Under the pieces are notes generated by a model. That model had not been told where the DNA came from, ran no database searches, and saw nothing but the letters and a program-made list of their open reading frames with translations. From Candidatus Methanomethylophilaceae archaeon (GTDB lineage Archaea; Thermoplasmatota; Thermoplasmata; Methanomassiliicoccales; Methanomethylophilaceae), in the NCBI GenBank assembly GCA_944321985.1, contig CALUNK010000003.1, positions 1 to 54,385 on the forward strand: a stretch of DNA of 54,385 bases. The letters run 5' to 3'. The position numbers and the translations under genes are program-made. Each line of letters starts with the position of its first letter. The first letter of the stretch is position 1. This document shows positions 34,712 through 43,323 of the stretch, one piece after another.

Positions 34712-34885
34712 CCCCTCGACCGAAGAGCCAGACGGCGAATCCCTCCCTCGACATAAGGCACGGAGGGGAAGGTCGCCGCCGGAGTCGAATCGTGAATCGA
34801 ACGGCCTTCTGCCGAAAACCACGGGACAGGACCACACGGTGCCCGCGATGATCCGACGGGATAAGAGCGTTGAGTCGGTATGGGC

Positions 34886-34901
34886 GGGGGCTTCCGCCCC
34901 C
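34886..34901. terminator. GC hairpin between convergent flippase and malic enzyme genes
   Basis: GGGGGC (34886-34891) pairs with GCCCCC (34896-34901) around TTCC. TGGGTTTT follows on the plus strand. The hairpin lies 175 nt after the flippase stop and 14 nt beyond the malic-enzyme stop. It may serve either gene. The rest of the gap (34712-34885) is GC-rich, without a recognisable gene. Confidence 0.45.
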
Positions 34902-34914
34902 TGGGTTTTGAGAA

Positions 34915-36273
34915 TCACTGGAATGCGGGTCCGCAGTCGGGGATGAAGCCGTCCTCCATCATCTTGGCCGTGAGGTTCCTCGACCTGTTGATCATGAAGG
35001 TGGCCCTGTCGAACAGCTCCTGCCTGCTTAGCTTGAGCCTGGCGACTCCCTGCTCCTGTGCCTTGAGGGCGACGGCAACGGCCTCCCTGGGGAAGACCTC
35101 GGTCTCGGCCATGTTGGGGATGATGTAGTCCTCCGTGAGTCCCTTCTCCTCGGCGCACTTGGCCAGTTCCGTGGCGGCGGCGATACACATCTCGTCGGTG
35201 ATGGTCTTTGCCCTCACATCGAGCACTCCTCTGAAGATTGCGGGGAATCCCATGGAGTTGTTGACCTGGTTGGGGAAGTCGGATCTTCCGGTGGCGAACA
35301 CCTTGCATCCGTTCTCCTTGGCCTCCCAGGGCCAGATCTCGGGCACGGGGTTGGCGGTGGCGAAGATGACGGGGTCGTCGGCCATCAGCTTGACGTATTC
35401 GGCAGGGATGGTTCCCGGGCCGGGCTTCGAGGCGGCGATGACTATGTCCGCTCCCTCCATGGCCTCCTTGATGCCTCCTGACTTGCCGGCTCCGTTGGTC
35501 TTCTCACAGATCTCCCACTTCTGCCTGAAGTCCTTCTTGACATCCTCCCTGGAAAGGTTCAGAATCCCCTTGGAGTCGCACATGCACATATTCTTAGGGC
35601 TGAATCCCGTTGCGAGAAGCAGCCTGGCGATGGCGATGGATGCCGCTCCGGCTCCGATGACGGTGATCTGGGCCTCCTCCAGCTTCTTGCCCACGAGCTT
35701 CATGGCGTTGATGGCTCCTGCCACCTCGACGGTAGCGGTTCCCTGCTGGTCGTCGTGCCAGACGGGGATCTTGCAGTCCCTCCTGAGCTCGTCGAGAATG
35801 TCGAAACACTTGGGATTGGATATGTCCTCGAGGTTGATTCCCCCGAACGACGGGGCGATCAGCCTGACGGTCTCGATGATCTTGTCGGGATCCTTGGTGT
35901 CCAGACAGATCGGGACGCAGTCCACGCCTCCGAGGTACTTGAACAGCATGGCCTTCCCCTCCATGACGGGCATGGCTGCCTCAGGTCCGATGTCACCGAG
36001 ACCGAGGACGCGGGTTCCGTCTGAAACGACGGCCACGGTGTTCCACTTGCAGGTGTGCTCGTATACCATGTCGGGGTTGGCGGCTATGTCCTTGCAGGGT
36101 TCAGCCACTCCGGGGGAGTACCAGATAGCGAAGTCGTCGAAAGACCTGACACAGGCCTTGGGGACGGTCTCAATCTTACCGTGGTAGTACTTGTGCATGA
36201 CCATGGCGTCCTTTCCAGGCTTCTTCGCCAACTCAAGACGCTCCTCCACACTCATCTCCTGTCCGTTAACCAT
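34915..36273 (-). CDS. malic enzyme (oxaloacetate-decarboxylating malate dehydrogenase)
   Basis: A 452-residue cytoplasmic enzyme that converts malate to pyruvate and CO2 with NAD(P). It is the short prokaryotic form without a phosphotransacetylase domain. The N-terminal domain has YSPGVAEPCKDIA and DGTRVLGLGDIGPEAAMPVM. The catalytic and metal-site block LEDISNPKCFDI and IPVWHDDQQGTATV (about 165-178) is intact. The NAD domain has ITVIGAGAASIAIARLLL. The C-terminal segment SRNLTAKMMEDGFIPDC is longer than the core fold needs. A perfect 9-bp palindrome lies between its TATA box and start codon, so expression is probably under specific control. Confidence 0.95.
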   Translation of the reverse strand: MVNGQEMSVEERLELAKKPGKDAMVMHKYYHGKIETVPKACVRSFDDFAIWYSPGVAEPCKDIAANPDMVYEHTCKWNTVAVVSDGTRVLGLGDIGPEAAMPVMEGKAMLFKYLGGVDCVPICLDTKDPDKIIETVRLIAPSFGGINLEDISNPKCFDILDELRRDCKIPVWHDDQQGTATVEVAGAINAMKLVGKKLEEAQITVIGAGAASIAIARLLLATGFSPKNMCMCDSKGILNLSREDVKKDFRQKWEICEKTNGAGKSGGIKEAMEGADIVIAASKPGPGTIPAEYVKLMADDPVIFATANPVPEIWPWEAKENGCKVFATGRSDFPNQVNNSMGFPAIFRGVLDVRAKTITDEMCIAAATELAKCAEEKGLTEDYIIPNMAETEVFPREAVAVALKAQEQGVARLKLSRQELFDRATFMINRSRNLTAKMMEDGFIPDCGPAFQ

Positions 36274-36287
36274 AAATTCACCTCAGT

Positions 36288-36306
36288 TTCTACGAAATTC
36301 GTAGAA
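36288..36306. promoter_or_regulatory. perfect palindrome in the malic enzyme leader, candidate operator
   Basis: TTCTACGAA, one A, TTCGTAGAA forms a perfect 9-bp inverted repeat 15 nt before the malic enzyme start codon (minus strand). The TATA box ATTTATAAT lies just upstream (about 36311-36325). A protein bound here would cover the transcription start. The core CGAAATTCG is the same as in the palindrome at 372-392. Confidence 0.55.
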
Positions 36307-36509
36307 TTACTTCGAATTATAAATCTCGGCATGGGTCTTTCATTATATATAATGAGCGCACTGAGTGCAATTCGAATCCCATCGAATCTGAGTGTCCGCA
36401 TAGCGTTACGTCTTGAAATATCGAGAAGCCAGAAGCTCCAACACCTTCTATCCATACGGCCCCCTGTGGTCGACCTGCAATCGTATTGTTACGATATTAA
36501 CAAGTTTAA

Positions 36510-37205
36510 ATGGGGCCAGACCAATTTGCATTCGGTGATAAAACGGATGGGAAAAGCACCAGAGTGGCCGCGGCTGTCGTGGCGATAGTCGTCGTCATAG
36601 CTTGCGCGGCTGTCGTGTACTACATGCTGCATGACGATGATGCCCCTGACGAGGGCAACCACCAGTACCTGAGCGAACCAGATGTTCTGCTGCTCGTGCC
36701 CGAGGTAGGAGGCGCCGACACGTACACCGGCACTGTGAACTTCTCCAACCCCATGGGCGGCAAGGTCGGCGTGACGGCGACGGTGAACTATTCGGAGTAC
36801 ATCGGCGGACAGGATGTCTACCGCATCGGACTGGACCTGTCGGTCGAAGACGCGTCCCTTAAGTCCCTGGTAATACAAGCATCCATGAAGGGAGGAACTG
36901 CAACGCTGTCGCAGATGACCCTGTGGGATTACTACGCCACGGGTCCGATCGCCCTCGACGAGTACGGTTCCACCTTGGATTTCGAAGGCAACATGGTGGA
37001 TGGGTACAGGATCGAGCTGGAAGCACCGGGGATGGGCGAGCACATCACTGTCGGCAACTCGGACGGATGGTTCGACATCGGCGTTGGCGACGGACTGTAC
37101 GCGGTGAAGGTCCAAATCACCGCCCTCTATGAGTACGCCATGGGTGCAACGTTCACGGCGACTGGGGAGCTGGACATCTGGCTCCCGGGCGAGTTCCAGA
37201 ACTGA
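36510..37205 (+). CDS. membrane-anchored exported protein, unknown function
   Basis: A 231-residue protein with a 17-residue cytoplasmic start, one membrane span (about 18-41) and an outside domain of about 190 residues. The linker is acidic (HDDDAPDEGN). The domain is rich in Gly, Thr, Val and Tyr and probably beta-sheet. I see no catalytic motif and do not recognise the family. The 5' region is AT-rich with a short inverted repeat ATCGTA/TACGAT (about 36479-36494). A strong hairpin follows the stop codon. It could be a surface protein or a target for the glycan island, but nothing in the sequence shows this. Confidence 0.7.
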   Translation: MGPDQFAFGDKTDGKSTRVAAAVVAIVVVIACAAVVYYMLHDDDAPDEGNHQYLSEPDVLLLVPEVGGADTYTGTVNFSNPMGGKVGVTATVNYSEYIGGQDVYRIGLDLSVEDASLKSLVIQASMKGGTATLSQMTLWDYYATGPIALDEYGSTLDFEGNMVDGYRIELEAPGMGEHITVGNSDGWFDIGVGDGLYAVKVQITALYEYAMGATFTATGELDIWLPGEFQN

Positions 37206-37217
37206 ACTGAACAAAGC

Positions 37218-37236
37218 GCCCCCGGAAGGCGGGGGC
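37218..37236 (+). terminator. hairpin terminator after anchored protein gene
   Basis: GCCCCCG (37218-37224) pairs with CGGGGGC (37230-37236) around GAAGG and is followed by CTTTCCTTT. It starts 12 nt after the stop codon of the gene at 36510-37205. The T-rich tail runs into the TATA box (CTTTATACC) of the next gene, so terminator and promoter are packed together. Confidence 0.65.
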
Positions 37237-37269
37237 CTTTCCTTTATACCATACCGCCGATAATCGCCC

Positions 37270-38886
37270 ATGGGCAGGGAGATCTCCGTCCTGTTGGTGG
37301 ACGGCTACATAGACGACCCGGCTGCACTTGGGGTGCCGCCTTACATCTCTCCGATAGTTCGCGCCATAGCAGGCGCGGCACTGGACGCAGGCGCCGACAG
37401 ACTGGAGTACGTCACGGTCGACATGCTGCGCCGCGGTGCGAAGATACCGCAAGCCGACGTGAGCGTCGTCATGTCCGGGAACACGGTGCCCGGGAAGTAC
37501 CTGCGCTCGATGCCCATGTCCGTGAAGGAGCTCGAGGCGCTATTCCCTCGGCTTTCCGGCTGGCGCCTCATAGGTGGATCCGCGGCGGATGCGGCAATCG
37601 CGAATAGCTTCGACTTCGTCATCAGGAAGGACCTCGCCGCCTCGCTGTACGACGGGATGACCGGGAAGGAGGTGGGCGAGAGGTACCGCACCCTCGACGA
37701 GTGGAACCGCTGGATGATGATGGGCGCCGACATAGTGAAGCAGCACCAGGACTTCCCCGAACCGCTGATAGCGGAGGTCGAATCGTACCGCGGATGCCAC
37801 AGATGGTCCACCGGCGGATGCTCCTACTGCATCGAGCCCCTCAAAGGAAAGCCGCTCATGAGGTCCCCCTCGGACATCATAGCCGAAGCGGGGAGACTGA
37901 GGGAGCTGGGCGTCAGAAACCTCAGGGTGGGGGGACAGACATGCATCGTTTCCTACGGTTCGGAGGACGAATCACCGGTGCCCCGCCCGAACCCGGATGC
38001 TGTGGCGGATCTGTTCGAAGGACTGCGGGCCCTGGAATTCGACGTCCTGCATGTGGACAACGCCAACGCCGCCGTCATTTCCTCATACCACGATGAATCC
38101 GAGCAGGTGCTGGATACGCTGGCAAATTGCTGCACCGATGGGAACGTGCTAGCCCTGGGGATGGAGACGGCGGATCCCCGCGTTGTCGTCGAGAACAACC
38201 TGAACAGCTCGTCCGAGCAGGTGCTCGACGCCGTGAGGATGATCAACAAAATAGGGGTAAGGAGGGGTCCGAACGGCCTTCCGAGACTGCTCCCCGGCAT
38301 CAACATCATATGCGGCCTCGACGGGGAGACCGCGGAGACATACCGCATGGACATGGAACTCCTCCGTGCTGTCCGTGACGAGGGGCTGATGGTCAGACGC
38401 ATAAACATACGGCAGGTCCTGCCGATACGCCGTGAATTCGACGTGAGGGTCGACCAGCGCAGGTTCAAGAGGTTCAAGGAGGAGGTCCGCTCCGACATCG
38501 ACAGAGTGATGCTCGAAAGGGTGGCGCCATACGGGACCGTCCTGCGGAACGTGTACATGGAGATACGTGACGGGAACACCACCTTCGGCAGGCAGATCGG
38601 ATCGTATCCCCTGCTGGTCGGGATCCCTTACAAGGTGGACCTCGACACTTTCCAGGACGTCTTCGTCACCGATTGGGGGTTCCGCTCCATCACGGGAGTG
38701 ACCTATCCCTTCGACATAAACTCGCAACCCATGACTGCTCTGGCCGCACTGCCCGGCATAGGCAAGAAGCGCGCCTCGAAGATAGTCATGGAGAGGCCGC
38801 TGTCCAGTCTGGACGACCTCCTGACGATCGTGGAAGACCCGAACGTGGTGGACGGCCTGAGAGATCTCATCGTCTTCGATCGATGA
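37270..38886 (+). CDS. radical SAM protein with C-terminal helix-hairpin-helix (COG1031 type)
   Basis: A 538-residue protein. The N-terminal part (1-150) looks like the cobalamin-domain-like region of methylthiotransferase relatives. The cluster-binding site is GCHRWSTGGCSYC, with Cys176, Cys184 and Cys187 (CX7CX2C), which is wider than the usual CX3CX2C. The radical SAM barrel follows. The C-terminus has a helix-hairpin-helix, LAALPGIGKKRASKIV (about 488-503), which suggests nucleic-acid contact. This matches the archaeal COG1031 family, whose reaction is not known. A TATA box (37242-37250) lies about 20-28 nt before the ATG. Confidence 0.85.
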   Translation: MGREISVLLVDGYIDDPAALGVPPYISPIVRAIAGAALDAGADRLEYVTVDMLRRGAKIPQADVSVVMSGNTVPGKYLRSMPMSVKELEALFPRLSGWRLIGGSAADAAIANSFDFVIRKDLAASLYDGMTGKEVGERYRTLDEWNRWMMMGADIVKQHQDFPEPLIAEVESYRGCHRWSTGGCSYCIEPLKGKPLMRSPSDIIAEAGRLRELGVRNLRVGGQTCIVSYGSEDESPVPRPNPDAVADLFEGLRALEFDVLHVDNANAAVISSYHDESEQVLDTLANCCTDGNVLALGMETADPRVVVENNLNSSSEQVLDAVRMINKIGVRRGPNGLPRLLPGINIICGLDGETAETYRMDMELLRAVRDEGLMVRRINIRQVLPIRREFDVRVDQRRFKRFKEEVRSDIDRVMLERVAPYGTVLRNVYMEIRDGNTTFGRQIGSYPLLVGIPYKVDLDTFQDVFVTDWGFRSITGVTYPFDINSQPMTALAALPGIGKKRASKIVMERPLSSLDDLLTIVEDPNVVDGLRDLIVFDR

Positions 38887-39152
38887 AAATGCGTGTTCAT
38901 CATTGATTGCTTCTAACCATTGTGATATCGCAATCATAATGAAATCGATTGTCGTAAGACAAATCAAAAAGGGATCGCCCCCCGAACGACAGGATTAACT
39001 TAGAAAACCGCTTACGACTGGTCGCCACGATGATGATCGTTTTATCGTGCTGATCTCTGATGATAGACGGGCGAGCTGAGTGGCACCCCATACAACAATC
39101 GACGAACGGGGCTCTGGAAACGCGTATATAAGGCACACTTAATCAGACACTC

Positions 39153-40445
39153 ATGCCCGTTCTCCAGGTCGCACTCGACTTAATGCAGCTGAACAGAAGC
39201 ATCGTCATCGCCCATGAGGCGGTGGATGGCGGTGCAGATTGGATAGAGGCCGGAACCCCGCTAATCAAGAGCGAGGGTGCAGAGGCTGTCCGCGCCCTCA
39301 GACGCGAGTTCCCCAACAGGAAGATCATCGCCGACACCAAGACCATGGACGTGGGTTCGTTCGAGGTCGAGATCATGGCCAAAGCCGGCGCGGACATCGT
39401 CACCGTCCTGGGACTAGCCGACGATGCCACCATCGAGGAGGCGGTCATGGCCGGGAGGAAGTACGGAGCTGAGATCATGGTCGACATGATCAACGTCCCG
39501 GACAGGGTTCAGCGCGCCAGGGAGGTCGAGAAGCTCGGCGCGGCGTACATATGCATGCACATGGGCATAGACACCCAGATGCGCGGAGAGGAACCTCCGA
39601 TCGATGTCCTGAGGAAGATAGTGGACACGGTCTCCATCCCGGTGGCCGTAGCCGGAGGCATCACAGCCGAGAACGCCGGGGAGTACGTGGAGGCAGGCGC
39701 CACCGACGTCATCGTCGGAGGGGCGATTATTAAAACGGAGAACATCAGAGGGGCCGCAGAGAACGTGAAGAAGGCGATGGCCGGTGCAAGGGTCGACACC
39801 AATCTCGCCAAGAAGTATTCCGAGGAGGATCTCTTCGAGGCGTTCTCCAGGGTATCCACCTGCAACATCTCGGACGCGTTCCACAAGCAGGGGGTCATGT
39901 TCGGCATCCTGCCACAGTCCCTGCAGCACAGGCAGAGGATGGTCGGGAGAGCGCTCACCGTTCAGACCACCAACGGGGACTGGGCGAAACCGGTGGAGGC
40001 AATCGACCGTGCCAAGGACGGCGACATCCTCGTTGTCGACGTGGGTGGCGCACCGGTTGCCGTGTGGGGCGAGCTGGCCACCTGTTCCGCCATGGTCATG
40101 GGCGTCAGAGGGATCGTCATCGACGGCGCAATCAGGGACATCGACGACATACGTGAGCTGAAGTTCCCCGCCTTCGCACGTACCGTGGCACCCTGCGCCG
40201 GGGAACCGAAGGGCTACGGTGGCATAGGCATCGAGATCACCGTCGGCGGCCAGAGGGTCCGCACCGGAGACTGGATCGTGGGCGACGAGAGTGGCCTCGT
40301 CGTGATCCCAAAGGAGGTTGCCGTGGAGGTCGCCAACCGTGCCCTGGACGTTCACGAGAGGGAGAACAGGACCAGGGAGGAGATCCACAGGGGGTCCACC
40401 CTCTCCAAGGTCAACGAGCTCGCCAAGTGGGAACCAGTGAAGTGA
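39153..40445 (+). CDS. hexulose-6-phosphate synthase fused to RraA-like domain
   Basis: A 430-residue fusion. Residues 1-210 are a 3-hexulose-6-phosphate synthase of the OMP-decarboxylase barrel family, with ALDLMQ (Asp9), ADTKTMD (Asp61, Lys63, Asp66) and the phosphate loop VAGGITAENAGEYVEAGATD. Residues 225-430 are an RraA-like domain, with the GIVIDGAIRDIDD motif. In archaea the synthase normally runs in reverse to give ribulose 5-phosphate and formaldehyde for nucleotide synthesis, in place of the pentose phosphate pathway. The RraA part could be an aldolase or decarboxylase, but its reaction here is unknown. The ATG lies 20-28 nt after GTATATAAG (leaderless). Confidence 0.93.
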   Translation: MPVLQVALDLMQLNRSIVIAHEAVDGGADWIEAGTPLIKSEGAEAVRALRREFPNRKIIADTKTMDVGSFEVEIMAKAGADIVTVLGLADDATIEEAVMAGRKYGAEIMVDMINVPDRVQRAREVEKLGAAYICMHMGIDTQMRGEEPPIDVLRKIVDTVSIPVAVAGGITAENAGEYVEAGATDVIVGGAIIKTENIRGAAENVKKAMAGARVDTNLAKKYSEEDLFEAFSRVSTCNISDAFHKQGVMFGILPQSLQHRQRMVGRALTVQTTNGDWAKPVEAIDRAKDGDILVVDVGGAPVAVWGELATCSAMVMGVRGIVIDGAIRDIDDIRELKFPAFARTVAPCAGEPKGYGGIGIEITVGGQRVRTGDWIVGDESGLVVIPKEVAVEVANRALDVHERENRTREEIHRGSTLSKVNELAKWEPVK

Positions 40446-40460
40446 CCGGTTCGACAAAGA

Positions 40461-40477
40461 CGGGGACACTGTCCCCG
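40461..40477 (+). terminator. hairpin after HPS-RraA gene
   Basis: CGGGGAC (40461-40467) pairs with GTCCCCG (40471-40477) around ACT, 15 nt after the stop codon. A second small hairpin, TGTCCT/AGGACA (40496-40510), follows. There is only a weak T-rich tail. Confidence 0.5.
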
Positions 40478-40638
40478 CCCGTCCCTTCCCTGTTCTGTCC
40501 TAGCAGGACATTGTGCGCACCGAACCTTACCTGAACAGAACGGCAAGGTGGGATGCGAAAGACGGTTTGAACCGACCAAACGATTTCGTGAAAACAGAAA
40601 AAAAGACCAATCTGGCACATTGCGTGTCGAGACCTGAG

Positions 40639-40656
40639 GCGGGGCTTTCGCCCCGC
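40639..40656. terminator. GC hairpin downstream of htpX
   Basis: GCGGGGC (40639-40645) pairs with GCCCCGC (40650-40656) around TTTC and is followed on the plus strand by GTTTGTGTTT. It sits 10 nt beyond the htpX stop codon (minus strand) in the gap between convergent genes. It could serve either. Confidence 0.5.
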
Positions 40657-40665
40657 GTTTGTGTT

Positions 40666-41553
40666 TCAGAAATGATGGACCCCGTTGATCTCCTCATCGA
40701 GCTTCTTGAGCCTCTCGATCCTGTCGGGGGTGGTGGGGTGGGTGCGGAATATGTTGATCAGTCCGCGGGTTTTCTTCTGTCCGAACGGATTGGTGATCCA
40801 CATGTTGGCCGTGGAGGGGTTGTCATAGGTGTTGGACTTCGCAGAGCAACCGGACTCCAGTTTGTTAAGCGCGCTGGCGAGGGCCATCGGCCTTCCAGTC
40901 AGTCTGCCCCCGGACTCGTCTGCAAGGTACTCGCGGTTCCTGGACACGCCTAGCTGGATCAGAGCCGCAGCAATCGGCAGAGTGATGTCGGCGAGTAACG
41001 CGATGAGCAGGTTCCCTCCTCCGTTGTCATTGTTGTTGAATATCGCCGCCCATACAGCCATGCGGGTGACGTAGGACACCAGTGAAGCCATGGTTGAAGC
41101 CACCGACATGACGAGGATGTCCCTGTTCTTCACGTGGGACAGCTCATGAGCCATTACGCCCTCGAGCTCATCATCGTTGAGAAGATTGAGCAGTTGCCTT
41201 GTGGCGACAACCGCGGCGTCCTTGGGGTTCCTTCCAGTGGCGAACGCGTTGGGCATCGGCATGTCGGAAACCCCGACCTCGGGCATGGGAAGCCCTGCCT
41301 TCATAGCCAGATTCTCGACGATTCTGTAGAGCCTGGGCTCCTCTTCATAGGTCACGATACGGACCTTATGCGCCGACAAGGCGAGCTTCTTGGAACAGAA
41401 GTACGAGAACATGTTGAATGCTACGGAGATTACGAGCATGACCCCGAGTCCGTACATCCAGTTCCCGAAGTAATCGCCCACCAGCATACCGATTACTACG
41501 AGCAGAGCAGTCATCGTCGCGAACATCGCGGCGGTTCTGAGACGCCAGTGCAT
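40666..41553 (-). CDS. htpX: HtpX-like M48 membrane metalloprotease
   Basis: A 295-residue zinc protease for quality control of membrane proteins. Two N-terminal membrane spans (about 10-28 and 31-53) precede the catalytic part with HELSH (His136, Glu137, His140). Two more hydrophobic segments follow, then the third-ligand motif REYLADESG. NAFATGRNPKDAAV before the active site is typical of HtpX. The ATG at 41553 has GGTGATTCAA directly before it; the GTG at 41565 overlaps this ribosome site. A TATA-like TTAAATACC (41579-41590) lies upstream. Confidence 0.95.
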   Translation of the reverse strand: MHWRLRTAAMFATMTALLVVIGMLVGDYFGNWMYGLGVMLVISVAFNMFSYFCSKKLALSAHKVRIVTYEEEPRLYRIVENLAMKAGLPMPEVGVSDMPMPNAFATGRNPKDAAVVATRQLLNLLNDDELEGVMAHELSHVKNRDILVMSVASTMASLVSYVTRMAVWAAIFNNNDNGGGNLLIALLADITLPIAAALIQLGVSRNREYLADESGGRLTGRPMALASALNKLESGCSAKSNTYDNPSTANMWITNPFGQKKTRGLINIFRTHPTTPDRIERLKKLDEEINGVHHF

Positions 41554-41621
41554 TTGAATCACCAAGAGTTTGTACGATTAGGTATTTAATGGTATCACTA
41601 GGATATTTCGTGATCCATCGG

Positions 41622-42368
41622 TCAACCCTTGTAGACTGTGCCGACGTAGAACTCGTCCACTCCGTGCAGGCCGAGCTTCGTCCTGAGGTTCATGATACCG
41701 TCCCTTCCGACACTGTGATTGAGTCTCAGGATGCCCACGCTCCTCGAGGAGAAATCCTCCGCGTAGGTCTCCGCCACAGGCTTCTTCTTCTTTTCCAGAA
41801 GAACGGACCCGACGAACGCATCGGGATACCTGTTGTATCTCTGGTACACCAGCTCCAGTGCGGGGGCGGGGCCGTCTATGCCGCGGCCGCTCAGAACGTT
41901 CAGCCTCCTGCCTTCGACGATCAGGAACCTCTCGGCGCCGGACTCGGAGCGGTGGAACGGAGTGAGGGTGATTCCGGGGAAAACCTCCACCCATCCATCG
42001 TCGTTTCTGAAATTCGCCTTCGCGCGGTTCTCGTCGGAGACGCCGACGCTGTGGGAGAACATCCCCTTCGAACCAGCGTACAACCCGTCCGGCGCGTAGA
42101 CATCCACGGGAGACTCCCTCATATCGAGGAATCCGTCCAGCGCCCTGCTGTTGTCCGGGTGTGACTGCGATATCACGACGGTATCGATCGACTGCGGATC
42201 TATCTCCAGGTTCTCCAGGTTGTGCTTCAGGTATCTGTCCCTCAGGCCGGTGTCCATCAGAACCCTCTTCCCATCGCGCTCGATGAGCAATGAGAACCCC
42301 TTCGCGCCGATGAGGGCGGTGTCCTCCAGCGCGCCCTCGTCGTAAACACATGTGATTACTGCATCCAT
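41622..42368 (-). CDS. metallo-beta-lactamase-fold protein with altered metal site
   Basis: A 248-residue protein of the COG1237-like metallo-beta-lactamase group, which includes the dihydropterin-phosphate synthase-type enzymes of methanogens. The start VYDEGALEDTALIGAKGFSL and VLMDTGL fit the family. The signature HxHxDH reads QSHPDN (Gln68, His70, Asp72, Asn73), so two of the metal ligands are replaced. The later Cys/His ligand block is also replaced (NVLSGRGIDGPA). The protein is probably not a normal binuclear metal hydrolase. Its start overlaps the end of the TatD-like gene upstream by a few bases. Confidence 0.75.
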   Translation of the reverse strand: MDAVITCVYDEGALEDTALIGAKGFSLLIERDGKRVLMDTGLRDRYLKHNLENLEIDPQSIDTVVISQSHPDNSRALDGFLDMRESPVDVYAPDGLYAGSKGMFSHSVGVSDENRAKANFRNDDGWVEVFPGITLTPFHRSESGAERFLIVEGRRLNVLSGRGIDGPAPALELVYQRYNRYPDAFVGSVLLEKKKKPVAETYAEDFSSRSVGILRLNHSVGRDGIMNLRTKLGLHGVDEFYVGTVYKG

Positions 42369-42373
42369 GATGA

Positions 42374-43210
42374 TCATCTCTTGTAAAGCGAATCGGGGAT
42401 GTCCCCACAAATCCTGTGGATGCTCTCCACCGGCACCTGACCGTTCGCTAGCCAGGCCTTGACCTTCTTCGGCACCGTCGTAACGGACATTATCGCACCG
42501 GGCTTCTCCGGATCGTCGATGTAGTCCGTCTCTATCATGAACCTGTCCGTGCCCTTGGCTAAGGCCTCCTTCAGGTTCGTCTTCGAGGCCGGAATGGACG
42601 GCATGACGCCGTGCGTCTCCTCGTCGGTGACCCAGGGAGGGGACGAGTGCTTGACCACGAGCCCCCGATCGAGACCCGCCATGTCTGCGATCTCCGCCAG
42701 GGAGCGGTCCGTGTCCGCATCGGACTCGCAGTGAATGATCACCGGACAGTCGTTCTCACGGGCGATCTCCATGCCGCGAAGGAGGATCCTGTTGGAAGCA
42801 TCCCAGATTTCACTGGGAACGGGGAAGTGCGGCCTGCCTATCTCGCCCAACGCGACTGCCCTCCCCTCGGCCACATCCCTTCCTGCCGCTTCCATGCCCT
42901 CGATCATCATCTCCTCGGCCTTCTCGAGCCCGTGAGTCTCGGCCAGGTGTATCAGAAGCACCGGGTACGGCCCCACGGCTATGTTGATCTCCAAGTCGGT
43001 GGCCTCCCTGGCCTTCTCGGCCAGCCTATAGGTGACCTCGTATGAGCGTGCGAAATCCTCCCCGCACGTTATCGGCACCTCCCTGTGGGGAAGCGTGACC
43101 AGCGTCAGACCCGTCCCCCCTGCGGCCTGGAACTCCCTCAGCGCATCCACGTTCCTGCCCGAAGGGCTCATGTGGACATGGTTGTCGTAGACCGGGACCT
43201 GCTTTGCCAT
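42374..43210 (-). CDS. TatD-related metal-dependent hydrolase
   Basis: A 278-residue TIM-barrel hydrolase of the amidohydrolase superfamily. The metal ligands are present: HxH in DNHVHM (His11, His13), Glu in ALGEIGRPHFP, His in VIIHCESDAD, His in VVKHSSPP and Asp in IETDYIDD. This resembles archaeal COG1099 proteins, relatives of TatD nucleases of unknown substrate. The start lies near a TATA-like AAATATAGG about 25 nt upstream on the minus strand. The ATG of the metallo-beta-lactamase-like gene is 6 nt before its stop codon, so the two are cotranscribed. Confidence 0.88.
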   Translation of the reverse strand: MAKQVPVYDNHVHMSPSGRNVDALREFQAAGGTGLTLVTLPHREVPITCGEDFARSYEVTYRLAEKAREATDLEINIAVGPYPVLLIHLAETHGLEKAEEMMIEGMEAAGRDVAEGRAVALGEIGRPHFPVPSEIWDASNRILLRGMEIARENDCPVIIHCESDADTDRSLAEIADMAGLDRGLVVKHSSPPWVTDEETHGVMPSIPASKTNLKEALAKGTDRFMIETDYIDDPEKPGAIMSVTTVPKKVKAWLANGQVPVESIHRICGDIPDSLYKR

Positions 43211-43323
43211 GCTGGAAAGATAACAGCTCTCCTATATTTCAGAGGGGGTCGTGACGCACGACGCATCGGAACGTTAGAGCGTCGTCCTCCCCATTATATA
43301 GGAGCACCGCGACTAGAACCGCG

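Noticed and set aside
36341-36354. CATTATATATAATG palindrome
   Set aside because: It is an AT-only symmetric TATA-like run, common in divergent promoters, so I do not claim it as a separate operator.
36360-36400. AATTCGAATCCC similar to a tRNA T-loop
   Set aside because: No flanking stems of the proper length and no cloverleaf could be drawn; it lies in the AT-rich divergent gap before malic enzyme.
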